From Cristatella mucedo (Eukaryota; Bryozoa; Phylactolaemata; Cristatellidae), in the NCBI GenBank assembly GCA_009760855.2, contig WPIO01000005.1, positions 8,528,001 to 8,592,000 on the forward strand: a DNA stretch of 64,000 nucleotides, written 5' to 3'. The position numbers and the translations under genes were made by a program. The notes beneath the pieces are model-generated. The model was not told where the DNA came from. It saw nothing but the letters and a program-made list of their open reading frames with translations, and did not search any database. Of this stretch, positions 13,001-28,000 are shown in pieces. The first letter of the stretch is position 1. The number at the start of each line of letters is the position of its first letter.

Positions 13001-16000
13001 GACCCTTTAGTTGTTTGTATCAAGGTACTCCATCTCTATGGCTGACTTGTTCCGCCATTGTCACAATGCCTGAGTGTTTATCTATGGCTCGCTGACTGTG
13101 CATCAAATAGCTACTTCAACCTTTATCGCTTACACATCTGATAGGGCTAGAAACGAGCGTGTGTGTAATTCAAGATAAACCTTTAGGTCATTAGCTACAA
13201 TATCTAGCTGGGTAAAAATCACTAACCGACAAGTTTGTCTGTGAATATGCAGTGGCAGCTTGTGTGCATATTAAATGGGTAGTAGGTAATTGAAATTGTT
13301 ATTTAAATTTTGTGCAGAGATTAATTCATTACAAAAGAAGCAACTACACACATGTTGTCATCCACTCAAGGAGATTATCTTGCCGTATTATACAGTCATG
13401 ATGGTAAGCCCAAAAACGTATGGTAGTCACTACTTTCAGCTATTAGTCTGGTAATGCTTGACGCCAAAGAAGCGAAATTGAAGTTAACGTGTGAAATTCT
13501 AATTTTAGACATGCGTAATCTTACCCAAGCTGTGTAGGACTAAACGAGCCACAAAAAACGCCTTGCTAGGCAACCAGTAAGTCAAACAGTTTTTTCGAAT
13601 TAATTCGTTGACCGAATTTCCTTTTTCTCACTGCTTTAACGGAAGTATGCTGTGTAGCCTATAGTATGTATTATATTTATAAGGCCCAACTTCACTTGAC
13701 GTTCGGCTACTGCTAAGTTTGAAGATGAAAGAAAATTTTATTTTTTAGGGAAATCCACGTTTATAAGCGTACCCATTCTGCAAAATATCGCAAGAAGTTC
13801 TTGCAAACTGACACTAGGATTATCTGAGGCTTAAGCCTCTTATCAGTTTGGTAAACAGACTATAATACTTCAGTTTTCTTTTGACTTGCATGCACGAATT
13901 TAAAATCCCGATCTTTGGATCTATGGCATATTTGCCAATTGTAAAAAACGAAATTACTTGGCATTCAATTTTCTAATTTCAAGTGTATTCAAAGTTATAC
14001 GTCTCCTAATATCTGAATCCACAAAATCTCACTATTTTCATATTATAGTAACGCAATTCATGATTGTTCAGGAAGAAGCTGTGCTATGGCGGTAATGCAT
14101 TCTATGAATCCTGGCTTGAAAATATTGACTAGTGATAGTAAAATGCTTGAGCCGAAATTAGTAATGCCAATCCAGAGATAAGGCGTTAAAATGAACTCCT
14201 TTTACTTATTTTGGTGAATAGCACTCAACCCTAAAAATGGTACGAAGTCGCTCCACCAAATGCATGCCACATACATGCCTACCTGGACAGTGGTGGCAAT
14301 CCAAGAAATACGAACGGCAAAATTTAAGCAAGGCAGCAATTTCGTGAAAATCAACTTAATATATGGGTTGTTCAATTTATGTTACCTCACAATTAGGTCA
14401 CCTCCGCTAGAACTCATCAAAATAAGTGACTCATCCGTGCAGCTTTTTAGAATAAGCTCAGTCAATGTCACCAACACATATTTTCCAGGTATCGCATGCA
14501 AGTTCCAAAGACAGTTGATGCCACTCCTGGGATCAGATGAATAAGCAATTATGCTTTCGTTGTAAACTGTAGAGTTGCAATCTACAAGAATGATTGGATA
14601 ACTAATGTAATAGTTTCCATCAAAATCGTTGCAGTAACGGCTTGTGCAGAGAGTATTATACCTCTATCGACAATCAGATCGAGATGCATACTTATGAATA
14701 TTTGGGTTTAATTGATATTCAAAAAATAAAATCCGAGTATAATTCAAGAGTGAAAAATTGAAATCCAATTAGGATATGAGGGCGAAATGAAGCAGTTCAA
14801 AAATATTATTTGCAATCACGTAGGCACATTTTGCTTATACAAATAAACAAGAAAACAAGCTGTTTCTTCATCGCACTACACAGAAGTACATAGACATTGC
14901 CTCATGCACCCTTTGATCAAACGTGAGTAGCAAAGATTCCAGCTACTTTTTACTCTGCCCTCTTTTAGTCTCATCCTTGAATAATATCTCTCTTGAAATA
15001 TAACTTTAAGGTAAAATAAATGAATTAATATATATAATTTTCTCCAAACTTCAGCCATTTTTCTAAATGATCTCTGACAGCCTTAGTGCAGTAATGATAG
15101 GTGCCTCACTTAACCAATCCAAGAATAAGCCATTGCACAGCATTTAAGGAACCAAGCAGGTTTGAAGCTTCAAAAACTCAGAAAGTTGTTTTTAATTGTA
15201 CGGTTTTAAGCTTTAATTGTAAAGAAAGAAATAAATAAAAAAAAATAAACAAAAATAAATTTTCATATGGGTGCTTGATTAGAATTTTTGTTAGTTTTAT
15301 TCATGATTGGTTGTGAAAACTTCTATAGAATTGCCACCTGCAATGCTTATTCCTAGGGAGAGCCTCAACAAAATAAATTTGGTGTATTACCATAGAGTTA
15401 TTATTTGGCAAAATTGCAAATGCATAAGCTTTGGTTGCTACTACTACCGTTTTAGCATTACCATACAAAAGCAAGCATACCGAGTGTATTGTTGGCTGAA
15501 ATTGCGGAGTTATAGAAAAACTAAGGTTTTATAAAAATGATTTCCTACTGTAGTAACTAGTTACTATTTTTTATAAACACAGGAGCAGCAAAATAAGGTA
15601 TACATATTTAACCATATTCAGTTTCTCAAATATTGGCTAGCTAGTTCCTTAATACCACGTGTTCTCTATTTAAAATCAATGATCTCATAATGAAGCATTG
15701 GAATACATTACTCAAATGTTAAAGATTTGTAGTAGAAAGATGCACCTTTTGCTGCTCCATTAATTCCAGGAAAACTGCATCTCTCCGATAAACATTATTA
15801 CAACTCATAATGTTGATATGTATTCATTCAAGTAACATCACAATGCTATCTTTTGGAGATCGTCTGCCTCTAAAGTCACTTTCGACCCTCGTGGTTATAA
15901 AAGGTCACTTTTTGACCAAATTGCGTCCATTAATTCTAACATAAATCAATCTAAGTTGCCGTTTATATCTGTAAAGGTGATTCAAATGAAGATGTCTTTT

Positions 16001-19000
16001 CATTAGATACAAATCCGAAATCACTAGGTACTGATGCCATACGAAGAAGACTTTCCTCCCATGCCTTCCAACTTAAAACAGTCTCCGACCGTCTCTTAAA
16101 GATGAATTGCTACAGTTTGATTTTAGTGATCGTTGGCGATGAATTTGCACGTCTGTGTAAAAGACGGGTCAATCATTGCTAGATAAATTTTATTGTGCAG
16201 CATGATTTAAAGAGAGCAAGAAATACTAAACCTCAACTTGAGACTGCTACCAAAACTAGGAGGCTCACTGCCACCTACTTGGGTTTAAGGAATTATTGTA
16301 GGTCGTATTAATCCCTCATAGCTACAGGTAAGTGCTAATTTTATAACGAAGTGGTAGTATCGCTGACTAATTACTGAAAGGTGCAAATGTTCACTTCTTA
16401 CTGTCCTCTTTTCCCTCGAATGGGCATTCTGGTCCTACTGGTCACTCCGAAAAAGCGTTTTTCCAAATTCTTCTTAGGTAAGTGACCCAGATTAGAGAAT
16501 ACATTTCATGAGACCTCTTGTTCAACAGACCCTGTCTAATAGCTCTCACTGCGAGTTATGGGAGACATGAGGCAGTTCACCATAAATTCTTTTTAAATAT
16601 CCAAATTTTAACTGTGAAGTTCTACTCACAGTGCCAGCAGCTGCCCTTAAGCAGTCCGTTGAAACGCCTGGAAAATACCATGAGAACGAGAGTAACTCCT
16701 TCCATCGGCCATCGCTATCAGAGACACTAAACAATGATGCATGGCCGGGCAGCTAAACCATTTTATCTGTTCATCACATCTTGCCAGCAATTTTAAATCG
16801 GGCCCAGACCAAATCATTCAACAGAAAATGGCTTGCTCAATTTTTCAACGAACTTTGAAACAAGTTTAATTATCTTAGGGGTTTTTGAAAATTCTGCTAG
16901 ATGTCTCAGCAGCATTTAAAGAACTGAATAAACGATCGTTCTTGAGCACCCCTTGACATTCCAAGGAAAGGTTAGCACTGTACGAAACTGGCTTAAGTCA
17001 AATTTAGGTAAGATGAGTGAGAATTAGGAAGGAAATAGCTAATATTCCTGAGAGGACCTAAAGCGTGGGTAATTTCGGGGATCCGTATTAGGCCTAAGTC
17101 TTATAACTATACCCATTCACCTTCCGCTATATGGATTACCCAAACAAATTTTAGCCTTCAATCTACATCATTTAAAATAAACTACTTCATCCTATTAACC
17201 TTACTTAGGTTCCAATAAGTTAATTTATTTACAGCCGACTTTGATTTCACCAATTAGGTGGAAACTAAATTGTCGAAGGTTTAGGATAATAAGAGCAACC
17301 AGGTATTTATTAGAAAGCCTAGTTTTGAGCTAAATTAGGATGAAAGACTGCACCTTAATGATAGGCTCATTGAGCAGAATTCTAGTGAAGCCCGTCCTTA
17401 TTATGGACGTGATATTTAAAACAGCTTGTCGTTGAATGAGCGCTTTGCTTTCCCTGCCAAGGAAAGTCGCTCAATTCTGGCTTTTAAACGCAAGTTGGCC
17501 AGCTGTACAAGTTCAAGTTAAAAGATTTCAAATCTCGGTTTCTGCAATTAATTTCATTAAGGACTCAGAGATTGTAACCTAAATAGTCGACAACTGACAT
17601 CCAACTCTGCAGCTCGTCTGACCTATCGCTAATAACTGCGCTTCACTGACATCTTACATCTGTCTTGGCTACAGCTGCTATTCCTAAGGTATTCTAAAGA
17701 CATAATGACACCATTCTGCAGTTGGTGCAAAACTGCAGCTTGGCTCGTCTGTCGTGAGCACCTCACTTGCTACATCACACTACTTCTTACCACCTGCACG
17801 GGCTACCAATCAAGCAGCTTATCGAATTCATGATTGTGTCACTTTCTTTTATGTCTCTTTATTCTCTGACTCCAGCCTATATGTCAGAGTTACTCCCCAA
17901 TCAGGTGAAGAATTATACAACCAACAGCTCGTCCTCGAATCCTTTAGCCATGCGTCGTACGAATTTCAAAACCGCTGGAGATTGCACTTTTAGTTCGTAT
18001 GCTCCAAATGACTGGAACTCACATTCCGAAGCACGGCTCATCGTCCCCTGACATGACGACATTTAAAAAGAAGCTTAATACGCATATTTATGTTACATAA
18101 TTTGGCGAGTCTTTGTGATTATTCCTTCGTATGCTTGCCTGCTTAAACTATGCCTACTGCTTGTGAATATTACCACCAATAACTTAGTTTCGCTTTCTAA
18201 CCAGCATCGTTCAAGTGACTATAAATAAAACCAGTTCTCTGTGAGCACTGTCTGTACAAATCTATTTTTATTCTTATTTTTATAGTCGGAAAGTATATCA
18301 TTTTAGTCCGTTACACCGGCATGCATAGCTTTCTCCTCAAGCTCAAGGTCTCGCTAGACGGCTTCTAGTGATGTCGCCATGCCCTTGGGCCAATTAAAAT
18401 ATTTTGGTATTATCAATGGTTCAGTGCCTCGATCACCGCTTGCTGTGGCCTAGCACCATTCAATTCTTAGGTAAAGACACTGCTGTTCAGGTCAGATGTC
18501 CCATTTCCGGATGAGCGTGTCTCGTTTGACAGCAGTTTAATTGTTGGCATGCCTGAGCTCAGTTCCCTCAGTGCATGTTACTAGTCTGACGTCTTAGTAT
18601 AGGTTGGCCCGAGTATCTTCCAGAGTGCTTTAGCATGCTAGCCTAAGTATAGCTTTTGCGTGCTGTTGCATTTCTGTCTAAGCATGCTACGAGCATTCTA
18701 TTAATCCTAAGGTATTGATTCTCTTACAGCTAGTTTTAAAGTTTCAGGATTTGACTTTAATTAACCTATGTCACAAAAACGTAGTATTATTATCAGTATC
18801 AATATTTTAATAACCTGTGAGCTATTCAGAATATCCATAACAAAGATGACATATCTGGCTTATTCGCTGAATCGGATGAATCGAGATGTAGCTGTAAAAT
18901 AGTGAAAGCCAAATGATGTTTTTTATGCGAACCTAATGAGCAATAGAATATCAGTACACTATGTGTAAGGTTTTATAATCTACTGAAACTTCGAAGCTAA

Positions 19001-22000
19001 CCATCCATATATGCTCCGGAGTAATTTAGGCTCCCAAGTACAGCCGCCCAAAAGCGTAGCTATGGACTCACAGTACTATACATTACACTTATTTAATTGC
19101 TTTGTTTATTTTCTTGTTGCACGACAATTTTATATTTATCATCAGTTCAGTGCTATGTCTTGGTTTGACATGGACTATGCACTCTGCTATGCCTTACGCA
19201 CCGTTTGAAGGGTTGGCCAATTCTCAATCTTGTCTAAGACTTAACGCTCACACTTCATTGAGACTCTGGAGGTGATATAAGTTCAAGGGGAGAGCAATGA
19301 AGCAAAACACCGTTTCATGACTTGACCTATAAAAAAGGAAGACTAATGAAGAAGAGAAATAAAACTAAACTTAAGTATAATCAAGGGCGCTTTTAACTGC
19401 CTTGAAAAGTATGGTGGGAAAACTAACTTGACTACAGAGATAATCGCACCATTATAAGACAGTCCCGGCTGCTATAAAAGCACGATCTTTTTATATCTGC
19501 ATGGGCTCAAGCCAAGCACAGACTGATGTAGAGAGCCAAAATTGTAGTTTATTACGGATGGTAATTTCCTACTTAAATTGCGAAAGCAGTGCTCCCTTAG
19601 CAATCCGCGGACGGAAGTAATAGGAAAATAGAAGGATAACAAGACGAAAAGCAAAAACAATGGTATGAACTCCCCCTGAGAATGAAGAGGACAACAGAAC
19701 CCAATCAGGATGAAATCAGAACCGACATGAAACCAATCAGGTAAACATAGCTTTACGAGTCAAGCATATTTTTTAATTTCTTATAAAATCATGGCATCTT
19801 ACATACCGTGGAGTTTGGCAGATAATAATAATAATAATAATACTAATGTACTTGATAAAGCGCCCTTAGAGAACTTAATCTCTTTCTAGGCACTCTACAT
19901 GTGCTGCAAAGGGAAATGCAATTGAATGGTAAGTAAAATCATGCTTGAAAAACAAACAAAATGAATAACATGGTTAGGGGTGACATACACAGGGTCAGCA
20001 TGCAAATGTGGTTATGTAATGTATCTCTGTCAGTAACTCCACAAAGTCATAAAGACCATGTGGTGTTACGCAGGAGAGTTTTGTATATCGCACTCTCAGC
20101 TTAAGCGGCTTTCGGTACGCATTCGGTAGCCAACAGACTTCATCTCACGCAACAAAGAGAAAGTGGGAAGCATAGCAGAGTAAGGAGAGCAGTTGAGGTA
20201 GCATAGAAGTAGCAGTTCAGGACCGCTGAAAAAGGTGTGCCATAGTCGGCTGTAGGAGAGTAGTTGTCGTTGCGTAAGAATTGTGGAAGCGAGTTCCACA
20301 GTCTAGGACCTGCAGAGCTAAAGCTTCTGTCGCCAACGGTCTTTAAGCGGAGGAATATAACAGCTAATTTATTGTCCACACAGGACCTGAGGGCGCGAAC
20401 AGGCTGAAACTGATGCAGCAGTTCAGCTAGGTACGAAAGAGCTAAGCCGTGGCGGGCCTTGTGGGTCAGCGTAAGAACTTTACTCTTATCCTTTGCTCAA
20501 CCGGCATCCATCCTAGCTCTTTCAGCAGAGGTGACACGTGCTCAAACCGCTGGGACTTGAAGACCAGCCTTGCAGCCATATGGTTGGTGGCAGCATGCAC
20601 AGTGTCAGCACTCATAAGCACGTGAAGGACGAATCACAGGGACCCACTAAACGCTGTCCTAAATAGGTGTGTTTCAAGTTCCTTTTAAATGTGGTCAGGT
20701 CAGGGGCTGTTCTGACGCAGGTCGGGAGGGAGTTCCAGGCTTTGGGAGCATACGAACTAAATGCATGGTCTCCAAAGGATTTAAGGTTTGTACGAGGTAT
20801 TTCTAGACTGTTGGATTCCGAAAAGCGGGTGCTACGATGCTTGTCCTGATGGGGGAGTATGTTGGAGAGATAGGCTGGAGCCATAGAAGGAAGGGACCTA
20901 AAAGTGAGCGACAAAACCCTGAAGTCAATCTGTTGCTTGACTGGTAGCCAGTGCAGGTCGGCGAGAAGTGGAGTAATGTGGCAACTGTGATGCTCACGAC
21001 AGACAAGCCTGGCTGCAGAGTTTTGCACCAGCTGCAATCGCCTGATCGCACATGCTGGTAGGCCAGTAAGCAGTGAGTTGCAGAAGTCGAGACGAGATGT
21101 CACAAATGCATGGACCAACTTAGACGTGGTATCCTTATCTAAGCAAGCCCGATCACGAGTTAATCACTGCCATACAAAAATATTGAGGACATAAAGACGT
21201 ATGGTCTAATCTGGTAAAAAAAATTTCTTTTCTAGGCTTATGAGTAGCTTTTGTCTCAGCTTCTTACCTGCAGTAGTAAACCTAGCAGAAAATTGGAATA
21301 TTCCGATGCTGGCTAACTTGGAAAATACTACAGTCATTGTTTGGCTGGCATATATATTGTTTGGCAGTGAGCTTCCGCAGACCCTTAAAAAACAAATAAA
21401 CTGCCGTCAGATGGAATCTTTCAGTGATGAATGGTTGCATACACGTGATTTCAAGTTTGTTTTCAGTTTGAAACTTACCGAAGAAGAGGTGTTGAATTGG
21501 TATTCACTCCATCATACACTTCAATGAATCCGGCAGTGCAATTGGCCGAATCAGCTCCTAAGCTGAAAGTGGTAAATGATAGTGCAGACACTCCACCGGG
21601 GCTTGCTGTCAGTGTCCAAATACATTGTATGGCCAATGAGAATGTTTGTGGAAAGTTCGGTGATGTTATGTTGCCTGACTGTTCCAATGACTCCCCGCAT
21701 TCTGTAATTGATTCAATAGAAATCAAGTTAAACGTAGTTGAATATTTTTTAAATTCCTTAAATGATTGAATTAATGAGCGATTAGATTCTATAAATAGTT
21801 ATTAGGGAATTTAGGTTCAGCTGATCTAAAAATCATGTACGTAGCAGCAGGAAAGCCTGGTTGACTGTCATTTAAATTGTATGAGGCAATTCTGGTTTGT
21901 CTGCTACGAGACTAAAGCAAACGGCCTTTCTCGTTTAGAGGAAGCACTTTATCCCTGAGCTGTGGTGTACGGGATATTGTGTAGGAAAGGAGCCATCGAT

Positions 22001-25000
22001 CGCAACATAATAATATATTTTTGAGCTTAATAATCACCTAATTACCTGTTTGAGTTGTTTTTACTGTTTGTTAAATTGACCAATAGCTTGTGTCTAATTT
22101 AATGCATCTTTCATACCAAGGTTGTATGATTACGATCACTAAAATAATAAGTATATAACTTCAAATTAAAATCCACAATTAGCCTTCTTTTTCAGCGACC
22201 ATTGAATAAAAGGGGAGATAACATAAGGCTGTAGATCCTGGTTTTTTAATGTACAGTCGCCAGAACTATCAAGTTTGGTGAAAGCTGTGAGCAGAGAACC
22301 CGTTCATTTGATGTTCCTAACACTGTCTTGAACGCTCAGTGCATTCTCCCTTTAGCATTGCTATCTATCTCTGTAACTTAGTGGTCATTAGCGGTGCTAT
22401 GATTCCGGTGGCCTAAGCTAACGCTTGCCTGTTGAATCCTCGCTCAATGTGCAATAAGTCCTTATTACTAAGCCACCTGTTTTCAGAATAAGGTCTCGAA
22501 ATGCTGACCTTGACCGAAACTAAACTAAAATCTGTAAACTGCCCAATCATCAATTAAACATCCGATACGTTTTTTTTAATTGCACACCCCTATAAACAAA
22601 CCATTCTTAAAATGAAGCCGCTATTATTACATGCACATCCTTCAACTTCAAGCCATTTGCATTACCCTCAAAATAGTCTTTCGAATTTACTGTTTTGAGT
22701 TCACCCGGCAACAAGCTACTAATGGTGGCAGAAGTCTGTCAAACTTTAGGTACTAAGTCGTCTTTTATTTTAGATTTATCTGATCTGATTGAAATTATGT
22801 GTGCGAAATATCAATCCTCGTTAATTATGGGTAATGCCAAAATTCATTTTTTAACTCAACAAACAGCTTCAGCACGGAGTGTCGTGCACTGACTGACTCA
22901 TTCCCTCTTGTGGCTCATGTAAATGGCCCCACTCACTTATAGGTCAGACATCCGACCAGTTTTCTTCTACGAATGCACAATATTTCCACTAATTAATACC
23001 ATATCCTACTTATATGATCACACACAGATCTTGTCCAGTTTACAAAGTGTGCCATTCTCCTCATCTAAAATCACATGTGAATCGAGAAACCTTCCAAAAG
23101 TTCCTCGAAATCGATGCTGTCCATGCGAGAATATCTGCACCACCACCATAGTCAAATCACTTTCTGACCAGTCATAATTTGTAGACTGCTACAAAACGAC
23201 GCTAGATGAATTGCTTGACGACGGTTCACCATTGACTGAGCCTACTATGAACCATGCCCAGACGGCCTATAGATTTCCACGCTGACAATAAACTAGCTAG
23301 GTCTAATAAGCACAAGCTTGAACAATAAGCTCAAGATAAGGACTGACTGCCCATCGACAGGCATACGAAGACAATTGTAGATAGTACCAATCTATCCTAG
23401 CAATGACCAAATCCAGCTTCTATAAAAAAATTGAATCACAGATGCACAATCCCAAATGCTGATACTTATAGTCAAACAGTTCCGCAACCATTCCAAGGCC
23501 CCTTAACTAGTGATCCCCATGATGATCTAGCTGATCGCTTCTCTAATTTCTTTTTTAACAAGACAGACAAGATAAAAGGAGTCCACTACTGAGGTCACAG
23601 CATTCTCTCTGGAATCCTGTCCCTAAATTCCAAACAGCACCACAATATCTATATTCAGGAAAGCCACTAGTTAACTCGACTTTAAGTTCATGTCCAAACC
23701 AATGAATACAACTAGTCCTCTGGACCTTATTAATACTGTCATTTTTCTACGATGCATAGATCTGCTATTGGCATACATAACTCCTGTTATTAGTATGTCA
23801 TTATCATCGGGTCACGTACCAGCCCCTCTCAGAAAAGCTGTAGTCAGGCAACTACTCAAGAAAGACACACTAGACCAAGAGAACTTTAGCAATTACCACC
23901 AAGTATGGTTTCTATGATTCCTATACAGAGCAAAGTTCTTACACTGACCCACAAGGCCCGCCACGGCTTAGCTCTTTCGTACCTAGCTGAACTGCTGCAT
24001 CAGTTTCAGCCTGTTCGCGCCCTCAGGTCCTGTGTGGACAATAAATTAGCTGTTATATTCCTCCGCTTAAAGACCGTTGGCGACAGAAGCTTTAACTCTG
24101 CAGGTCCTAGACTGTGGAACTCGCTTCCACAATTCTTACGCAACGATAACTACTCTCCTACAGCCGACTATGGCACATCTTTTTCAGTGGTCCTGAACTG
24201 CTACTTCTATGCTACTTACTACCTCAACTGCTCTTCTGACTCTGCTATGCTTCCCACTTTCTCTTTGTTGCGTGAGATGAAGTCTGTTGGCTACCGAATG
24301 CGTACCGAAAGCCGCTTAGGCTGAGAGTGCGATATACAAAATTCTCCTGCGTAACACCCACATGGTCTTTATGACTTTGTGGAGTTACTGACGGAGATAC
24401 ATTACATTACCAAGGACACTGGAACGAGTCGTGGTAGACCAGCTGAACTCATGTATTGAAACTTCAAACCTGGCTAGCAAGTTCCAGTCTGGCTTTAGAG
24501 CTCATCACTCCACAGAGTCAGCATTACCTCGGCGGTACAATGATCTAGTTAGGAATGCGGACTTGAGTAGAGTATATCTAATGATTTTGATTGATGTTTC
24601 GGCAGCTTTTGACACCGTAAATCACTAGGTCTTTCTTGAGCGTCTCTCATCTCGCCTGGGTATCGCCGTGCTTTGTCCTGTTCTTTCACGGTTTATACTC
24701 TCCCTCTTGCCTATGCGATTGCCTGGCAGAATCTAGGCGTTCACTTCTATGCAGATGACACTTAGTTGTACACTTTCTTTGATCGCTTCTAGCCTTCCAA
24801 TACGTCAAAGTTTTTAGATCCCTTGCTGGTCGCATTCATGACATCAGCACATGGATGACAGGAAGCTTTCTAAAATTCACTAATGGTAAAACCAACTTCC
24901 TTGTTACCGGCAAGTAAAGAGTCACTCAGAAATTGGAAAGCATTCAGCTAAAATTGGCTTGGTCACCATGTTTCCTGTTGCATCTGCTTGAAATCTATGT

Positions 25001-28000
25001 GTCCTGTTCCATGGTGACATTTCATGGACGACCATATCAGCTCCACAGTCAAGTGTGCATAGTTTCACCAAAAATCAATTCTCAAATTTGGGCTTGCTTC
25101 TGCGAGAAAATTATACTCTTATTGGTCCGTGCATATGTTACAGACCGTCTCCACTCTTTCAACTCGCATCTTGCTGGTCTACCTGCATGTACAATCTGGC
25201 ATTTACCGTTAGTGCAAAACTGTGCCGCTAGGCTTGTCCATCGTGAGAATTGTAGTTGCCACATCACACCACATCTAGCCGAATTGAGATGACTCTGATT
25301 CAAGCAGCTTGTCGACTTAAAGGTTCGGCCACTCACTTTTAGTTTTATTTAATCTCTCGCATCAGCCTACCTGTCACACCTAATTCTATACCACGATGGG
25401 CATAGTACTACCTGGTTTCCCGAATCCCCTCGTTTAACAACAACTCTTACGAGCCTCAATTTCTTTGGAGAATATGCTCGATAGAGAATATCCTCTTAAC
25501 CTGGTAATCACTCTGATGGACTGATCGGCGACATCTCTCGACTTGCCAGTGTTTAAAAGGAAGCTAAAAACGCGAAAGTTTTGACAGTATTTGATCAATC
25601 ATTGCGATTGGTTCTTTAAGTGCTTATTTTTGCTGACAATGTGCATGATGCCAATAACCAAATTTACATGTTGATACAGTGCCGGTAGCTCTAGCCATGT
25701 TTTGCTTGTTGACGTTGTGCATGTTATGGCAAACCGTTTGATCTTGCTTGCTTTGCAGTACTGGTAAATTGCCAAGAGAGAAATTAAATTTTCCATGGGT
25801 ACTACACAAATTTATGATTTTTTCATTTTTTATTATCATCACTTGCTGCAGATAGCCTATTTAGCAACTGGTTTGTTTGCTATTGACTTCTAGAACGCAT
25901 AGCAAAAATTTAGGAAGCCTAAACAGCGTATGAAATCAATAAAACCCGTGCCTATTTTAATACAAAGTCAATCTAAAAGCGACAGCTATTTCACTCTTCA
26001 TTGCTTTGTAAGCAACATGACGAAGTGACAATATGTATTCAGCTGCAAATGTCTATTACATTCTCGAACTGCGTTGGCAATATTTAAGATGTGCCAACAA
26101 GCGCAGTTATTAAGTTGCATAGCTCACTAAGAAAAACAAATCTCCTTCGATAAATTTCAGAAATAATAATTGAACAATGGGCATTCAAAAAGACACTCGG
26201 GCCTCTGGTTCCTTGTACTCCTGATGACTAGTAATTTGCATTAAATCATGCCCTAACCAGAAGTCAATGCACACACTAAAAAACCACATTCGCAGCTGAG
26301 CTATTGAAACTAGGAACTAATGATTCTTCATCTGTGACTATTACGATGCAAAGGAAACCTTAATCGATAGATACTGAAAGCGAGTACGGGACCTTTGGTG
26401 CAGATGAGCCAAGTACCCACTTAGTACAACATTTCAGTTTATTGCAAGAGGAGCAGCAAGACGACCGACTGGAGGATAGTTAGACAGTGAACCGAAGATC
26501 AGACTTTAGGACCAAAGAAACCGAATGAAACTAAACTAAACAGCGGAGCCAGGGAGCAGTGACATTTACCTCTTATAGCAAATTAGAGACCTTAGTTATA
26601 TTTTCCCATATTCCCCCCCCCGACTCGATGGACGACGGAAATTAGTCCTACTTTCGCGCTGTGAGCAACCACTGAGTTCTTGTTAAAGGAATATGATTTT
26701 GTGCTATAATATTTCATTAATTGCGGGTGTTGCCCATACTTGCTGTTCTTGCCTCCAGCGTGCAAATTGTGCTGGTCTCCAAATCCTAAGTGCCAATTAC
26801 GGCTCAGCCACTGAACGAAAAACTTTAATAGGCGAGTTGATGCGTGCGAGTGACAAAGTTTTTGTTAGACAGGAACACAGTGAATCTTACATAACAGTGT
26901 CGGAGGTGGCAGCTTTGCCATTAGTGATGCTTCATGGAGCAGTTGAATGTTAAAAACTTGAAGATGGTTAAGTGTATACGCCAGGAATTTTTTATAAAGG
27001 AGTTTTGCAGCAATAATAATAATAATGCACTTGATAAAGTGCCTCTCAGACAACTCAATCTCTTTCTAGGCGCTTTACATTTGCTGAAAAGGGAAGCACA
27101 ATTAAAAGCGAGTAATATCGTGCTTGATAAACAGCATGGATAACATGATTAAAGGTGACAACCACAAAGTCAGCAAGCAAGTGTGATTAGTGGCAGCATG
27201 CACAGTGTCAGCACGCATAAGCACATCAAGGACGAACCACAGTGACCCTCTAAATGCTGTCCTAAATAGGTGTGTTTCTAAGTTCTTTTTAAATGTGGTC
27301 AAGTCAGGGGATGTTCTGACGCAAGTCGTGAGGGAGTTCCAAGCTTTGGGAGCATACGAATTAAATGCACGGTCTCCAAAGGATTCGAGGTTTGTACGAG
27401 ATGTAGGTCAATAGCTAGTTTCCGAAAAGTGGGTGGTACGACGATGGCCTGGTGGGAGAGTAGATCTGACAGGTAGGCTGGAGCCAAAGAATGAAGTGAC
27501 CTAAAAGTGAGTGACAAAACCTTGAAGTCGATCTGTCGCTAGACTGGTAGCCAATGCAGGTCTGTGAGAAGTGGTGTGATGTGGCAACTGCGACGCCCAT
27601 GACAGACAAGCCTAGCTGCATAGTTTAGCACCACCTGTAAGAGCCTCATTGCACACGCCGGTAGGCCAGCAAGAAGTGAGTTACAGAAGTCAAGACGGGA
27701 TGTCACAAATTCATGGACCAACTTAGGCGTGGTATGCTTATCTAAAGTAGCCCATTTTAGCAATGTTATGTATGTGAAAGTAGGCAGACTTGATTGAGGA
27801 GCCGATGTGGTCGTCTAATAAGAGGTCACTTTGGATCATGACACCTAGATTTCGAGCCGATTCAACAGCAGATATGCTGACTGGACCAATTTTGAGCGTC
27901 AGCCTTTCCAATTTCTGAATCACATTGGGTATGCTATAACTAGTAAGTTCGTTTTATCATCGTTTAGTTTAGAAAATTTGCTGTAATCCATGTGAGGATA

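Noticed and set aside
20612-21118. 168-codon minus-strand frame as a host gene
   Set aside because: It is the C-terminal part of a family A LINE, nearly identical to the end of the RT frame at 42780-44426.
26693-26953. 86-codon plus-strand frame
   Set aside because: No recognisable motif, no fit with the CUB gene strand, and within the length expected by chance.
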